The translations under genes were made by a program, and so were the position numbers. A stretch of DNA of 6,705 nucleotides from Verrucomicrobiales bacterium (GTDB taxonomy: Bacteria; Verrucomicrobiota; Verrucomicrobiia; Verrucomicrobiales; Verrucomicrobiaceae), in assembly GCA_003506995.1 (NCBI GenBank), contig DNXB01000125.1, positions 1 to 6,705 of the forward strand, given 5' to 3'. Under the pieces are notes generated by a model, which was not told the DNA's origin, ran no database searches, and saw only the letters and a program-made list of their open reading frames with translations. This document shows positions 1 through 4,385 of this stretch, in pieces. Position 1 is the first letter of the stretch. Each line of letters begins with the position of its first letter.

Positions 1-144
1 GGCGACCAGATCATCATCAACGCCAAGATCACCAAAGTCCGCGGCGACAAGCTCGCCGCCGCCGAGTGCAACTGCACGGTGGACGGTCAGGTCGTTTCCT
101 CGGCCGAGCTGATGTTCGCCATGGTAGGCGCGGGCGAGGAGTAA
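1..144 (+). CDS. fabZ: 3' end of 3-hydroxyacyl-ACP dehydratase FabZ (partial)
   Basis: The frame is open from the first base and ends at TAA 142-144, giving 47 residues. They include a beta-strand run (GDQIIINAKITKVRGDK) and a C-terminal stretch ending SSAELMFAMVG. This matches the last strands of the FabZ hot-dog fold, where an A-E-L-M-F-A motif is typical. FabZ dehydrates 3-hydroxyacyl-ACP in cytoplasmic fatty-acid elongation. The catalytic His and Glu lie upstream of the window, so activity cannot be judged. In several Gram-negative phyla FabZ is fused to the C-terminus of LpxC; that arrangement is possible here but cannot be seen. The stop lies six bases before lpxA, implying one transcript that ties fatty-acid synthesis to lipid A synthesis. 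Confidence 0.85.
   Translation, partial: GDQIIINAKITKVRGDKLAAAECNCTVDGQVVSSAELMFAMVGAGEE
136..141 (+). promoter_or_regulatory. Ribosome binding site of lpxA inside the fabZ end
   Basis: GAGGAG lies nine bases before the ATG at 151 and is made of the last two Glu codons of fabZ. It is the clearest Shine-Dalgarno sequence in the window and fixes the lpxA start. Its placement suggests that lpxA translation follows from fabZ translation. Confidence 0.7.
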
Positions 145-150
145 GCCGTC

Positions 151-939
151 ATGTCCGCCCGCATCCATCCCTCCGCGGTGGTTGAATCCGGCGCCGAACT
201 CGGCGACGACGTGGAAATCGGTCCGTTTGCCTATGTCGGCAGCGAGGTCTGGCTGGGCGAGGGCACGCGGCTGCATCACCACGCTTCGGTCGAGGGCAAC
301 ACCGTCCTCGGCGCCGGCTGCGAGGTTTTCCCCTACGCCTGCATCGGCGGCAAGACGCAGGACCTGAAGTTCAAGGGCGGCCGGCCGGGGCTGCGCGCGG
401 GCGCGCGCAATGTCTTTCGCGAATACGTGACCGTGCACGCCGCGACCAACGACGGCGATTTCACCGTTCTCGGTTCCGACAACACCGTCCTCGCTTACAG
501 CCACATTGCGCACGACTGCGTGCTCGGCAGCCACATCGTGATCAGCAACGCCGTTTCGATGGCCGGCCACGTGTCGGTCGATGATCATGTCGTGATCGGC
601 GGCGCCGCGGGCATCCACCAGTTTTGCCGCATCGGCGCCTACGCCATGCTCTCCGCCATGGCCAAGCTCGTGCACGACCTGCCGCCGTATTTCATCGCCG
701 ACGGCACGCCCGCCGAGGTGCGCGCGATCAACAAGGTCGGCCTCGAGCGCAACGGCTTCGGCCCCGCGCAGGTCGAGCGCGTGAAGCATATCTTCCGCAT
801 TCTCTATCGCGACCGGCTCAACCGCTCGCAGGCGCTGGCCAAACTCGCCGCGCACGCCGAGGCCGCCTCCCCGGAGTTTCAGCGCATCATCGCCTTCTCC
901 GACGCCAGCAAACGCGGCCTCGCCCCCGGCGGCAGCTGA
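151..939 (+). CDS. lpxA: Acyl-ACP:UDP-N-acetylglucosamine O-acyltransferase (LpxA)
   Basis: LpxA moves a 3-hydroxyacyl chain from ACP to the 3-OH of UDP-GlcNAc, the first step of lipid A synthesis in the cytoplasm. The 262-residue length equals the E. coli enzyme. Residues 1-180 are left-handed beta-helix hexapeptide repeats, and about 190-262 form the helical C-terminal domain. Aligned by eye to E. coli LpxA, the catalytic His125 is His121 (in SHIAHDC), with His118, His140 (AGHVSVDD) and His156 (HQFC) also kept. The QDLK motif is at 70-73. The UDP-GlcNAc-site residues Asn198 and Arg204 correspond to Asn194 and Arg200. The position equivalent to the acyl-length ruler Gly173 is Ala169. The ATG at 151 is supported by the GAGGAG site. 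No other lpx gene follows; repeats begin soon after the stop. Confidence 0.97.
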   Translation: MSARIHPSAVVESGAELGDDVEIGPFAYVGSEVWLGEGTRLHHHASVEGNTVLGAGCEVFPYACIGGKTQDLKFKGGRPGLRAGARNVFREYVTVHAATNDGDFTVLGSDNTVLAYSHIAHDCVLGSHIVISNAVSMAGHVSVDDHVVIGGAAGIHQFCRIGAYAMLSAMAKLVHDLPPYFIADGTPAEVRAINKVGLERNGFGPAQVERVKHIFRILYRDRLNRSQALAKLAAHAEAASPEFQRIIAFSDASKRGLAPGGS

Positions 940-996
940 GGGTCGGGATTGTCCGGTAGAGAAGGGCGGCCCGCCCGTCCGTAATCAAGATGTTGG

Positions 997-1015
997 CCGG
1001 GGTCGCTGACCCCGG
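997..1015. repeat. 8-bp perfect hairpin, CCGGGGTC / GACCCCGG
   Basis: Arms at 997-1004 and 1008-1015 are perfectly complementary around a 3-base GCT loop. No T-tract follows on either strand, so it is not a standard intrinsic terminator. It lies 57 bases after the lpxA stop. A REP-like or processed 3' hairpin is more likely. Confidence 0.6.
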
Positions 1016-1033
1016 TGCGACCGTCCTCCGATT

Positions 1034-1068
1034 TTTCACCGCAGATGAACACGGATGAACACAGATCC
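1034..1068. repeat. Intergenic repeat with tandem GATGAACAC units
   Basis: GATGAACAC occurs at 1044-1052 and again at 1054-1062, followed by AGATCC. The reverse complement resembles the segment at 5853-5875: both read roughly ATCTGTGT..ATCTG.GGT. These appear to be two members of one repeat family in opposite orientation. From memory, such ACACGGATGAACACAG-type sequences are frequent between genes in Verrucomicrobia and Planctomycetes. I could not confirm this. Confidence 0.5.
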
Positions 1069-1143
1069 GGCCTTTCAGCTGTAGGGCGGGTACTCCGCTC
1101 TCCGCCGCATGTATTGAATTGCGCGTATTGCACTGACGGAAAT

Positions 1144-1219
1144 GGTGGAGCGCCTTGCCCTCAAGGCGCTGGTTTTTATGGGAGAGCCGAACAACGCATT
1201 GAGGGCAATGCGTTCCACC
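1144..1219. repeat. REPIN-like symmetric double hairpin
   Basis: Two hairpins sit in mirror orientation. The left has AGCGCCTTG (1149-1157) paired with CAAGGCGCT (1162-1170) around loop CCCT. The right has AACGCATTG (1193-1201) paired with CAATGCGTT (1206-1214) around loop AGGG. The outer flanks GGTGGA (1144-1149) and TCCACC (1214-1219) are also complementary. As inverted repeats the 27-base arms match at 23 positions. All four differences fall in two stem pairs, and each stem stays paired. A 22-base spacer (1171-1192) separates the hairpins. This is the layout of REPINs, which are paired inverted REP sequences moved by RAYT transposases. The left hairpin is followed two bases later by TTTTT, so it could also end transcription on the + strand. 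Confidence 0.75.
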
Positions 1220-1313
1220 CAAAGTCAGACTGCTATGCGGCCCTCAATGGGCTTGCCTCCATTTCTGGGTTTCTCCTTCCGCGCAATTTGTGCCTTGCTG
1301 TGGCTTCAAACCC

Positions 1314-2561
1314 ATGAACGCCCCGTTCCTTCTTTCCGCCACCGGCAGCGGCCGGGCCACGGCCTACATCGAGTCGCCCAAGATCATCACCTGCCGCGGC
1401 AAGACGCATGTCACCTGGCTCGACACCCCGCCCGAGGGCTTTCGCATCAAGATCCGCACGCTCGATCATGCAACGGGGCGGTGGGGCGAGGCGGTCACGG
1501 TGGGCGAGGCCGTGGACAATCACGGCGGCCCGGCGCTGACTGTCGATGCCGAGGGTTACCTGCACATCGTATATTATTCGCATCATCATCCCTTCCGCTA
1601 CCACCGCTCGGTGCGGCCCAACGACGCCTCGGCGTGGTCGCCGATGGAACAGTTCGGCACCGACCTGACGTATCCGACCTTGGTGTGCGCGCAGGACGGT
1701 ACGCTGATCCTGACCGCGCGGCGTTCCTACGAAAAGGACCCGTGGGAACTCGAGCTCTGGCGCAAGCCGCCGGGCGGTGCATGGACGCGCCAGGGCGCGA
1801 TCCTCAAGTCGGAGCGCATCAATTACAGCCAATACGCCGCCTCGATGAGCTGGGCGCCGGATCATCGCGGCCTGGTGCTCACGTTCCGCGTTTACGAACA
1901 GCCGTCCTACGACAGCCCGCCGGTTTCCTACACGTGGATCGGCTGCATGCGCAGTCCTGACGAAGGCCGCACCTGGCAAAAACTCGACGGCACCCCGATT
2001 CCGCTGCCCGCGACGATTGCCACCGCCGACGTGGTCTTCCGCACGCAGTCCGCCGACGGCCGTCGCGCCGAAGCCGGTGCCACCGTGCTCGATGCCAACG
2101 GCCAACCGTACTTCGCCTACAGCGAAATGCTCGCGCACAGCGCCCAGGGCTACCTCGCCACGCGATCGAACGACGGTTGGGAGCACCTGCACCTGAATCC
2201 GTTTTTGCCCGCTGCACTGCGCGACCACGCGCTCCTCCTGACCGGCGGCATGGTCAGCACCGGCGATGGTCGGCTGCTTATCCTCGGCCTGGCGGTGGAC
2301 ATGTCCGACGGCGGCGAATACTGGGGCCACCCGAGCACGCGGCTGGTGCGGTTCGACTCCAACGACGGCGGCCGCACTTTCACCACCGCCTTGTTCGGCG
2401 ATGGCACGCCCGGCGAACCGCAGTGGATGCCCAGCGTGGAACGGGCCACGGGTTACAACGAAATGCCCGCCGCCCCCGGTGTGCTCTACACCGAAGGCGG
2501 CCGAGGCGCGGGTCTCGGCGATGTGCTGTCCAACAAGGTTATCTGGCGCACCTTGACCTGA
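1314..2561 (+). CDS. BNR repeat (BNR_4-like) beta-propeller protein, probable polysaccharide-active enzyme
   Basis: This 415-residue protein resembles the BNR_4 family of beta-propellers, which includes ulvan-type lyases and sialidase-like proteins. The N-terminal blades show DNHGGPALTVDAEGYLHIVYY (near 68-88), then a His-rich YSHHHPFRYHRS (88-99) and TYPTLV (119-124). His70 and His90-92 are candidate active-site residues by analogy with polysaccharide lyase propellers. Two Asp-box motifs of the S-x-D-x-G-x-T-W/F type occur at 214-221 and 349-356. No signal peptide or membrane segment is visible, so a cytoplasmic location is inferred. I chose the ATG at 1314 because conserved-looking sequence starts soon after it; an in-frame ATG at 1290 is the alternative, and neither has a clear ribosome binding site. 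The family call is fairly sure, the reaction and substrate are not. Confidence 0.82.
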   Translation: MNAPFLLSATGSGRATAYIESPKIITCRGKTHVTWLDTPPEGFRIKIRTLDHATGRWGEAVTVGEAVDNHGGPALTVDAEGYLHIVYYSHHHPFRYHRSVRPNDASAWSPMEQFGTDLTYPTLVCAQDGTLILTARRSYEKDPWELELWRKPPGGAWTRQGAILKSERINYSQYAASMSWAPDHRGLVLTFRVYEQPSYDSPPVSYTWIGCMRSPDEGRTWQKLDGTPIPLPATIATADVVFRTQSADGRRAEAGATVLDANGQPYFAYSEMLAHSAQGYLATRSNDGWEHLHLNPFLPAALRDHALLLTGGMVSTGDGRLLILGLAVDMSDGGEYWGHPSTRLVRFDSNDGGRTFTTALFGDGTPGEPQWMPSVERATGYNEMPAAPGVLYTEGGRGAGLGDVLSNKVIWRTLT

Positions 2562-2573
2562 GCGCAATTCCCC

Positions 2574-2585
2574 GACCGGCCGGTC
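2574..2585. repeat. 12-bp perfect palindrome GACCGGCCGGTC
   Basis: A perfect palindrome begins 13 bases after the BNR gene stop, in the 118-bp gap between two convergent genes. It has no loop and no T-tract. It could be a protein-binding site or chance in GC-rich DNA. Confidence 0.35.
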
Positions 2586-2660
2586 GACGGAGCACGACAA
2601 CCTTCAGTCGGCTGCGCAGTCGTTTCGGTTTCCATTCCCGAGGATGGGGTCGAGATCAGC

Positions 2661-2693
2661 AGCAGACCACAGCGTCTGCTCAGCCCGTTTTTT
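2661..2693 (+). terminator. Possible + strand terminator after the BNR gene
   Basis: AGCAGAC (2661-2667) pairs perfectly with GTCTGCT (2674-2680) around a six-base loop, and six T follow at 2688-2693. The seven-base gap between stem and T-tract is longer than usual, so the call is weak. The hairpin touches the toxin stop codon on the other strand and could serve as the barrier between the convergent genes. Confidence 0.3.
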
Positions 2694-2979
2694 CAAGCGC
2701 CTTTCGAGTCCAGTGCGGGTCTCGCCTGCAATCCAGCACCCGAAACACAACTGCTTCGCCAGAATTCACACGATAATAGACCGCAAAGGGAAACCGCTTC
2801 GCGAGCATACGATGGAAGCCGAACTGAACGCGGTGAATGCCTGCGTAGAGAACCAAAGAGTCGATCTCAGAAAACAGACTGTCGAAAAAATAGCCGCCAA
2901 CGCCTTCTGCTCGCCTGTCGTAAAACCGACGCCCGGCCGCCAGATCCTGAAGCGCAGACCGGAGAATCCTGACTTTCAT
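2680..2979 (-). CDS. RelE/ParE family toxin of a type II toxin-antitoxin module
   Basis: This 99-residue protein has the length and pattern of the RelE/ParE superfamily: an N-terminal strand (MKVRILRSA), a helical hairpin with RRFYDRRAEGVGGYF (17-31) and SLFSEIDSL (34-42), then basic strands with FHRMLAKRFPFAVYYRV (55-71) and VLDCRRDPHW (81-90). The R-F-P-F-x-V-Y-Y and C-R-R-D-P signatures are typical of ParE-like toxins. Related proteins cut mRNA on the ribosome or poison gyrase; which applies here is unknown. The start overlaps the antitoxin stop by four bases (ATGA). GAGG eleven bases upstream, inside the antitoxin gene, may aid translation. It converges with the BNR gene and appears intact. 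Confidence 0.88.
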   Translation of the reverse strand: MKVRILRSALQDLAAGRRFYDRRAEGVGGYFFDSLFSEIDSLVLYAGIHRVQFGFHRMLAKRFPFAVYYRVNSGEAVVFRVLDCRRDPHWTRKALEKTG

Positions 2980-3191
2980 TCGAACTGCTTCCTCAACTCC
3001 TTCTTCGCGTCTTCCCAGTCTAGAATCTCAACCCGACCGGCGGCAAAATCTGCTTCGGTCTTTCGCAGTTCGTCTTCGTGCCACGCCGGGCTGGCGAACG
3101 CCGCGTCATCGGCCGCCAGATCGCCCCACAGTGCCTCGATAATCTTCAACTTCTCGTCGGCCGGAAGCTTGTGGAGTTCAGCGATGCTCAT
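2976..3191 (-). CDS. Addiction-module antitoxin (TIGR02574 / PF09720-like)
   Basis: This 71-residue acidic protein precedes the toxin. It starts with the typical MSIAELHKLPADEKLKIIE helix, followed by ALWGDLA, then P-A-W-H-E-D-E-L (35-42) and a C-terminal DWEDAKKELR (58-67). This order, a Leu/Glu-rich helix, ALW, a central WH-x-x-EL and a final W-E-x-x-K, fits the small 'putative addiction module component' family found beside ParE-like toxins. It should bind and neutralise the toxin, probably through its C-terminal half, and may repress its own promoter. No strong Shine-Dalgarno sequence precedes the ATG. An imperfect inverted repeat 50-73 bases upstream is a candidate operator. Confidence 0.87.
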   Translation of the reverse strand: MSIAELHKLPADEKLKIIEALWGDLAADDAAFASPAWHEDELRKTEADFAAGRVEILDWEDAKKELRKQFE

Positions 3192-3240
3192 GTGGAGATA
3201 GGCTGGCCGGGATCTGTTTTCGCGGCAAGCGGGTTTTCTT

Positions 3241-3264
3241 GGCTGGATCGATCAAAGATCAGCC
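3241..3264 (-). promoter_or_regulatory. Candidate operator upstream of the antitoxin gene
   Basis: GGCTGGATC (3241-3249) and GATCAGCC (3257-3264) form an inverted repeat of eight pairs with one bulged G. It lies 50-73 bases upstream of the antitoxin ATG. Type II modules usually repress themselves through such sites. No convincing -35/-10 pair was found nearby, so the role is a guess. Confidence 0.3.
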
Positions 3265-3311
3265 ACTCAGTCCTCGCTCGATACGGGCTTGGTCAAGCGG
3301 GGCCCGCTGCG

Positions 3312-3326
3312 TGCTGCTGAGCAGCA
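3312..3326. repeat. 15-bp palindrome TGCTGCT-G-AGCAGCA
   Basis: Seven-base arms flank a single central base in the gap between the membrane-protein pair and the antitoxin gene. With one central base it is unlikely to form an RNA hairpin with full pairing. It could be a dimeric protein-binding site. Confidence 0.35.
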
Positions 3327-3336
3327 GAACTCTCAG

Positions 3337-3360
3337 AGATCGTCCTTGTTATGACGATCT
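3337..3360 (-). repeat. 8-bp hairpin directly after the membrane-protein pair
   Basis: AGATCGTC (3337-3344) and GACGATCT (3353-3360) are perfectly complementary around an eight-base loop. The repeat starts one base past the stop codon of the 97-residue membrane protein. There is no T-tract after it on the minus strand, so it is at best an atypical terminator or a 3' stabilising hairpin. It could also mark the edge of an inserted unit. Confidence 0.5.
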
Positions 3361-3361
3361 A

Positions 3362-3655
3362 TCAGGGGGCTTCACCTGCATTCCTCGGGATCACCTGCTC
3401 TCGCGATAACTGATTCTGCTGGATCCAGCGGCTTCGAATGTAGCTTTCCTCGTCTAGACGCTTTTGAAGCGCAGCGATTTCGCGCCGAGCCTCTTTCAAT
3501 TCATCATCGAGACGAGCCACAAACCAGATCTGGAAAATCGCCACGACGCATAAAAGCGTCGTGAGGACACCATGAAATGGAAAGGGGCGCCTCATCTTTA
3601 TTTTACCTAACATCAGAGATGGCCACGCGTGCGCTTGGTTCGGCTTTTTCTTCAT
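3362..3655 (-). CDS. Small membrane protein with coiled coil, unrecognised
   Basis: I do not recognise a family. The 97-residue protein has a basic N-terminus, one membrane segment at about 29-47 (VLTTLLCVVAIFQIWFVA) and a coiled coil at about 49-70 with hydrophobic residues L49, L53, A56, I60, L63 and L67 in 4-3 spacing. The tail is polar. This short-TM-coil shape is seen in FtsL/DivIC-like and other bitopic proteins, but no signature supports such a name. Its ATG overlaps the stop of the upstream membrane gene by four bases (ATGA), and no ribosome binding site is visible, so translation is probably coupled. Later ATGs at residues 15 and 21 are alternative starts. It is probably a real gene because of the overlap, membrane segment and heptads. 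Confidence 0.6.
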   Translation of the reverse strand: MKKKPNQAHAWPSLMLGKIKMRRPFPFHGVLTTLLCVVAIFQIWFVARLDDELKEARREIAALQKRLDEESYIRSRWIQQNQLSREQVIPRNAGEAP

Positions 3656-4026
3656 TGGCGTTCGTGGCTCGCCTTCATCGCATCGTAGTGCGCTTTCATA
3701 GCGTCGTAGCTGACAGGTGTGCCTTCTCGTTCAGAAAGCCACCAATAACTCGCGATCCATACAGTGGCAGCGAGAACAAACAGCCAGCCCTTCTTCGCCA
3801 CGATGTAGGCGTAGTCACCAACGCCATTCCAAGCCACGAAGATCAGCGGAGCGACAAAAGCTAGAACCCACAAAATCATGACCGGCCCCTTCACAACCCA
3901 TACGCTTACCCACATCAAAAGAGGGTAGCTCAGCGTGAGCCCAGCAAATGCTACCTGCTGCAAAATCAGGCTCGTGGCAGTCCAACCATTTCGCTTCGAA
4001 GTAAACTTTACGGATGCCGCGCTCAT
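3652..4026 (-). CDS. Three-TM small membrane protein, unrecognised
   Basis: I do not recognise a family. From the ATG at 4026 the protein has 124 residues: a basic start (KFTSKRNGW), three hydrophobic segments at about 26-45, 47-67 and 80-97, and a polar tail. The tail ends in a seven-residue tandem repeat, YDAMKAH then YDAMKAS (107-120). I chose this start because a perfect TATAAT lies 14 bases upstream and an AGG six bases before it. The in-frame ATG at 4041 overlaps that TATAAT. The frame stays open without stops to 4764, but the part above 4300 is the antisense shadow of the GH39-like gene. The stop overlaps the next gene by four bases, so the two membrane proteins are likely made together and may form a complex. 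Confidence 0.62.
   Translation of the reverse strand: MSAASVKFTSKRNGWTATSLILQQVAFAGLTLSYPLLMWVSVWVVKGPVMILWVLAFVAPLIFVAWNGVGDYAYIVAKKGWLFVLAATVWIASYWWLSEREGTPVSYDAMKAHYDAMKASHERQ
3667..3708. repeat. 21-bp tandem duplication in the membrane-protein tail
   Basis: Two adjacent 21-base units (3667-3687 and 3688-3708) match at 16 of 21 positions and encode YDAMKA-H and YDAMKA-S. Most differences are silent, since six of seven residues are unchanged. This suggests a duplication old enough to drift but held by selection at the protein level. Confidence 0.6.
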
Positions 4027-4039
4027 CTTTTGCCTAAGC

Positions 4040-4045
4040 ATTATA
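4040..4045 (-). promoter_or_regulatory. Candidate -10 box (TATAAT) of the membrane-protein pair
   Basis: On the minus strand TATAAT ends 13 bases before the ATG at 4026. A 5-bp inverted repeat, GCTGC...GCAGC, fills 4046-4061, directly upstream. The -35 region is weak (TTCTTT at 18 bases spacing). If transcription starts about seven bases after the box, the leader would be very short. Confidence 0.4.
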
Positions 4046-4134
4046 GCTGCGATGAAGCAGCGGAAAGAATGTGGAGTGCTTGTCCCCGGTGAACGCGGGT
4101 TTGTCTGTCCTTTGGCTCGAAGATGCTCGAAGTG

Positions 4135-4152
4135 CACCCATTCGCATGGGTG
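4135..4152 (-). repeat. 7-bp hairpin with GCGA tetraloop on the minus strand
   Basis: CACCCAT and ATGGGTG pair perfectly. On the minus strand the loop reads GCGA, a GNRA-type tetraloop that is stable in RNA. It lies about 90 bases upstream of the candidate TATAAT. It could be part of an RNA or a DNA element; nothing else supports either. Confidence 0.4.
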
Positions 4153-4261
4153 TGGCGTGTAACCGGAACAACTAAAACCAAGAACAAGCCCATGAAGTAG
4201 ACCGATAGATATGTAGGCCTGGATGTCCATACAGTTTACCTGCCAAAGGTTGAGGCGCGGA

Positions 4262-4296
4262 CCCTCCTTCGCCAAGCCTACGGAGGGCAGGCCCTC
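4262..4296. repeat. Overlapping inverted repeats, probable intergenic repeat unit
   Basis: CCCTCC (4262-4267) pairs with GGAGGG (4282-4287), and GAGGGC (4283-4288) pairs with GCCCTC (4291-4296). The two foldings share GAGGG and exclude each other. The inner segment, TTCGCCAAGCCTACGGAGGG, resembles intergenic repeats I recall from Verrucomicrobia, not confirmed here. Confidence 0.4.
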
Positions 4297-4316
4297 TGGA
4301 ACTACAAGATTGGGCC

Positions 4317-4335
4317 GCAACTCCGCGGCTCTGCG
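4317..4335. repeat. 19-bp direct repeat, copy 1
   Basis: GCAACTCCGCGGCTCTGCG matches GCAACTCCGCGACTCTGCA at 5932-5950 at 17 of 19 positions in the same orientation. The two copies lie on either side of the GH39-like gene. Confidence 0.5.
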
Positions 4336-4385
4336 TGAGGTGTGGCGGAAGTCAGGTGCCCGGCTGGCGGCCGGCTGGATTGTGC

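Larger units (their letters stand above)
940..1313. other. Gene-free stretch made of short intergenic repeats
   Basis: No convincing gene is seen in this 374-bp stretch between lpxA and the BNR gene. Short frames on both strands have no recognisable protein features. It holds, in order: a GC-rich hairpin (997-1015), a tandem GATGAACAC repeat (1044-1062), a GGCGGG...CCGCC segment near 1084-1106, and the symmetric double hairpin at 1144-1219. After these, 1220-1313 has no clear structure and no good promoter or ribosome binding site for the downstream gene. The patchwork suggests several mobile or decayed repeat units inserted side by side. Confidence 0.7.
4046..4385. other. Stretch without a convincing gene, with hairpins and repeats
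   Basis: No gene is supported here. A minus-strand frame beginning at ATG 4230 runs into the membrane-protein gene and reads a hydrophobic start (YISIGLLHGLVLGF) followed by Pro/Cys/His-rich sequence. It may be a decayed gene end or chance. The stretch holds a 7-bp hairpin (4135-4152), a doubled GCTCGAAG (4115-4122, 4125-4132), overlapping inverted repeats (4262-4296) and a 19-base segment (4317-4335) repeated beyond the GH39-like gene. Near 4359-4379, CCGGCTGG is doubled. No T-tract terminator is seen for the GH39-like gene. Confidence 0.6.

Noticed and set aside
997..1015. Intrinsic terminator of lpxA
   Set aside because: The stem is strong but no T-tract follows on either strand.
1233..2600. 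A 455-codon open frame on the minus strand opposite the BNR gene
   Set aside because: The translation is Arg/Gly/Ala-rich without motifs, while the + strand shows Asp boxes and a BNR_4-like pattern.
3337..4045. Integron gene cassette with attC sites
   Set aside because: The only core-like sequence is CTTAGGC near 4031-4037 on the minus strand, one base off the consensus, with no partner site at the expected distance and no integrase.
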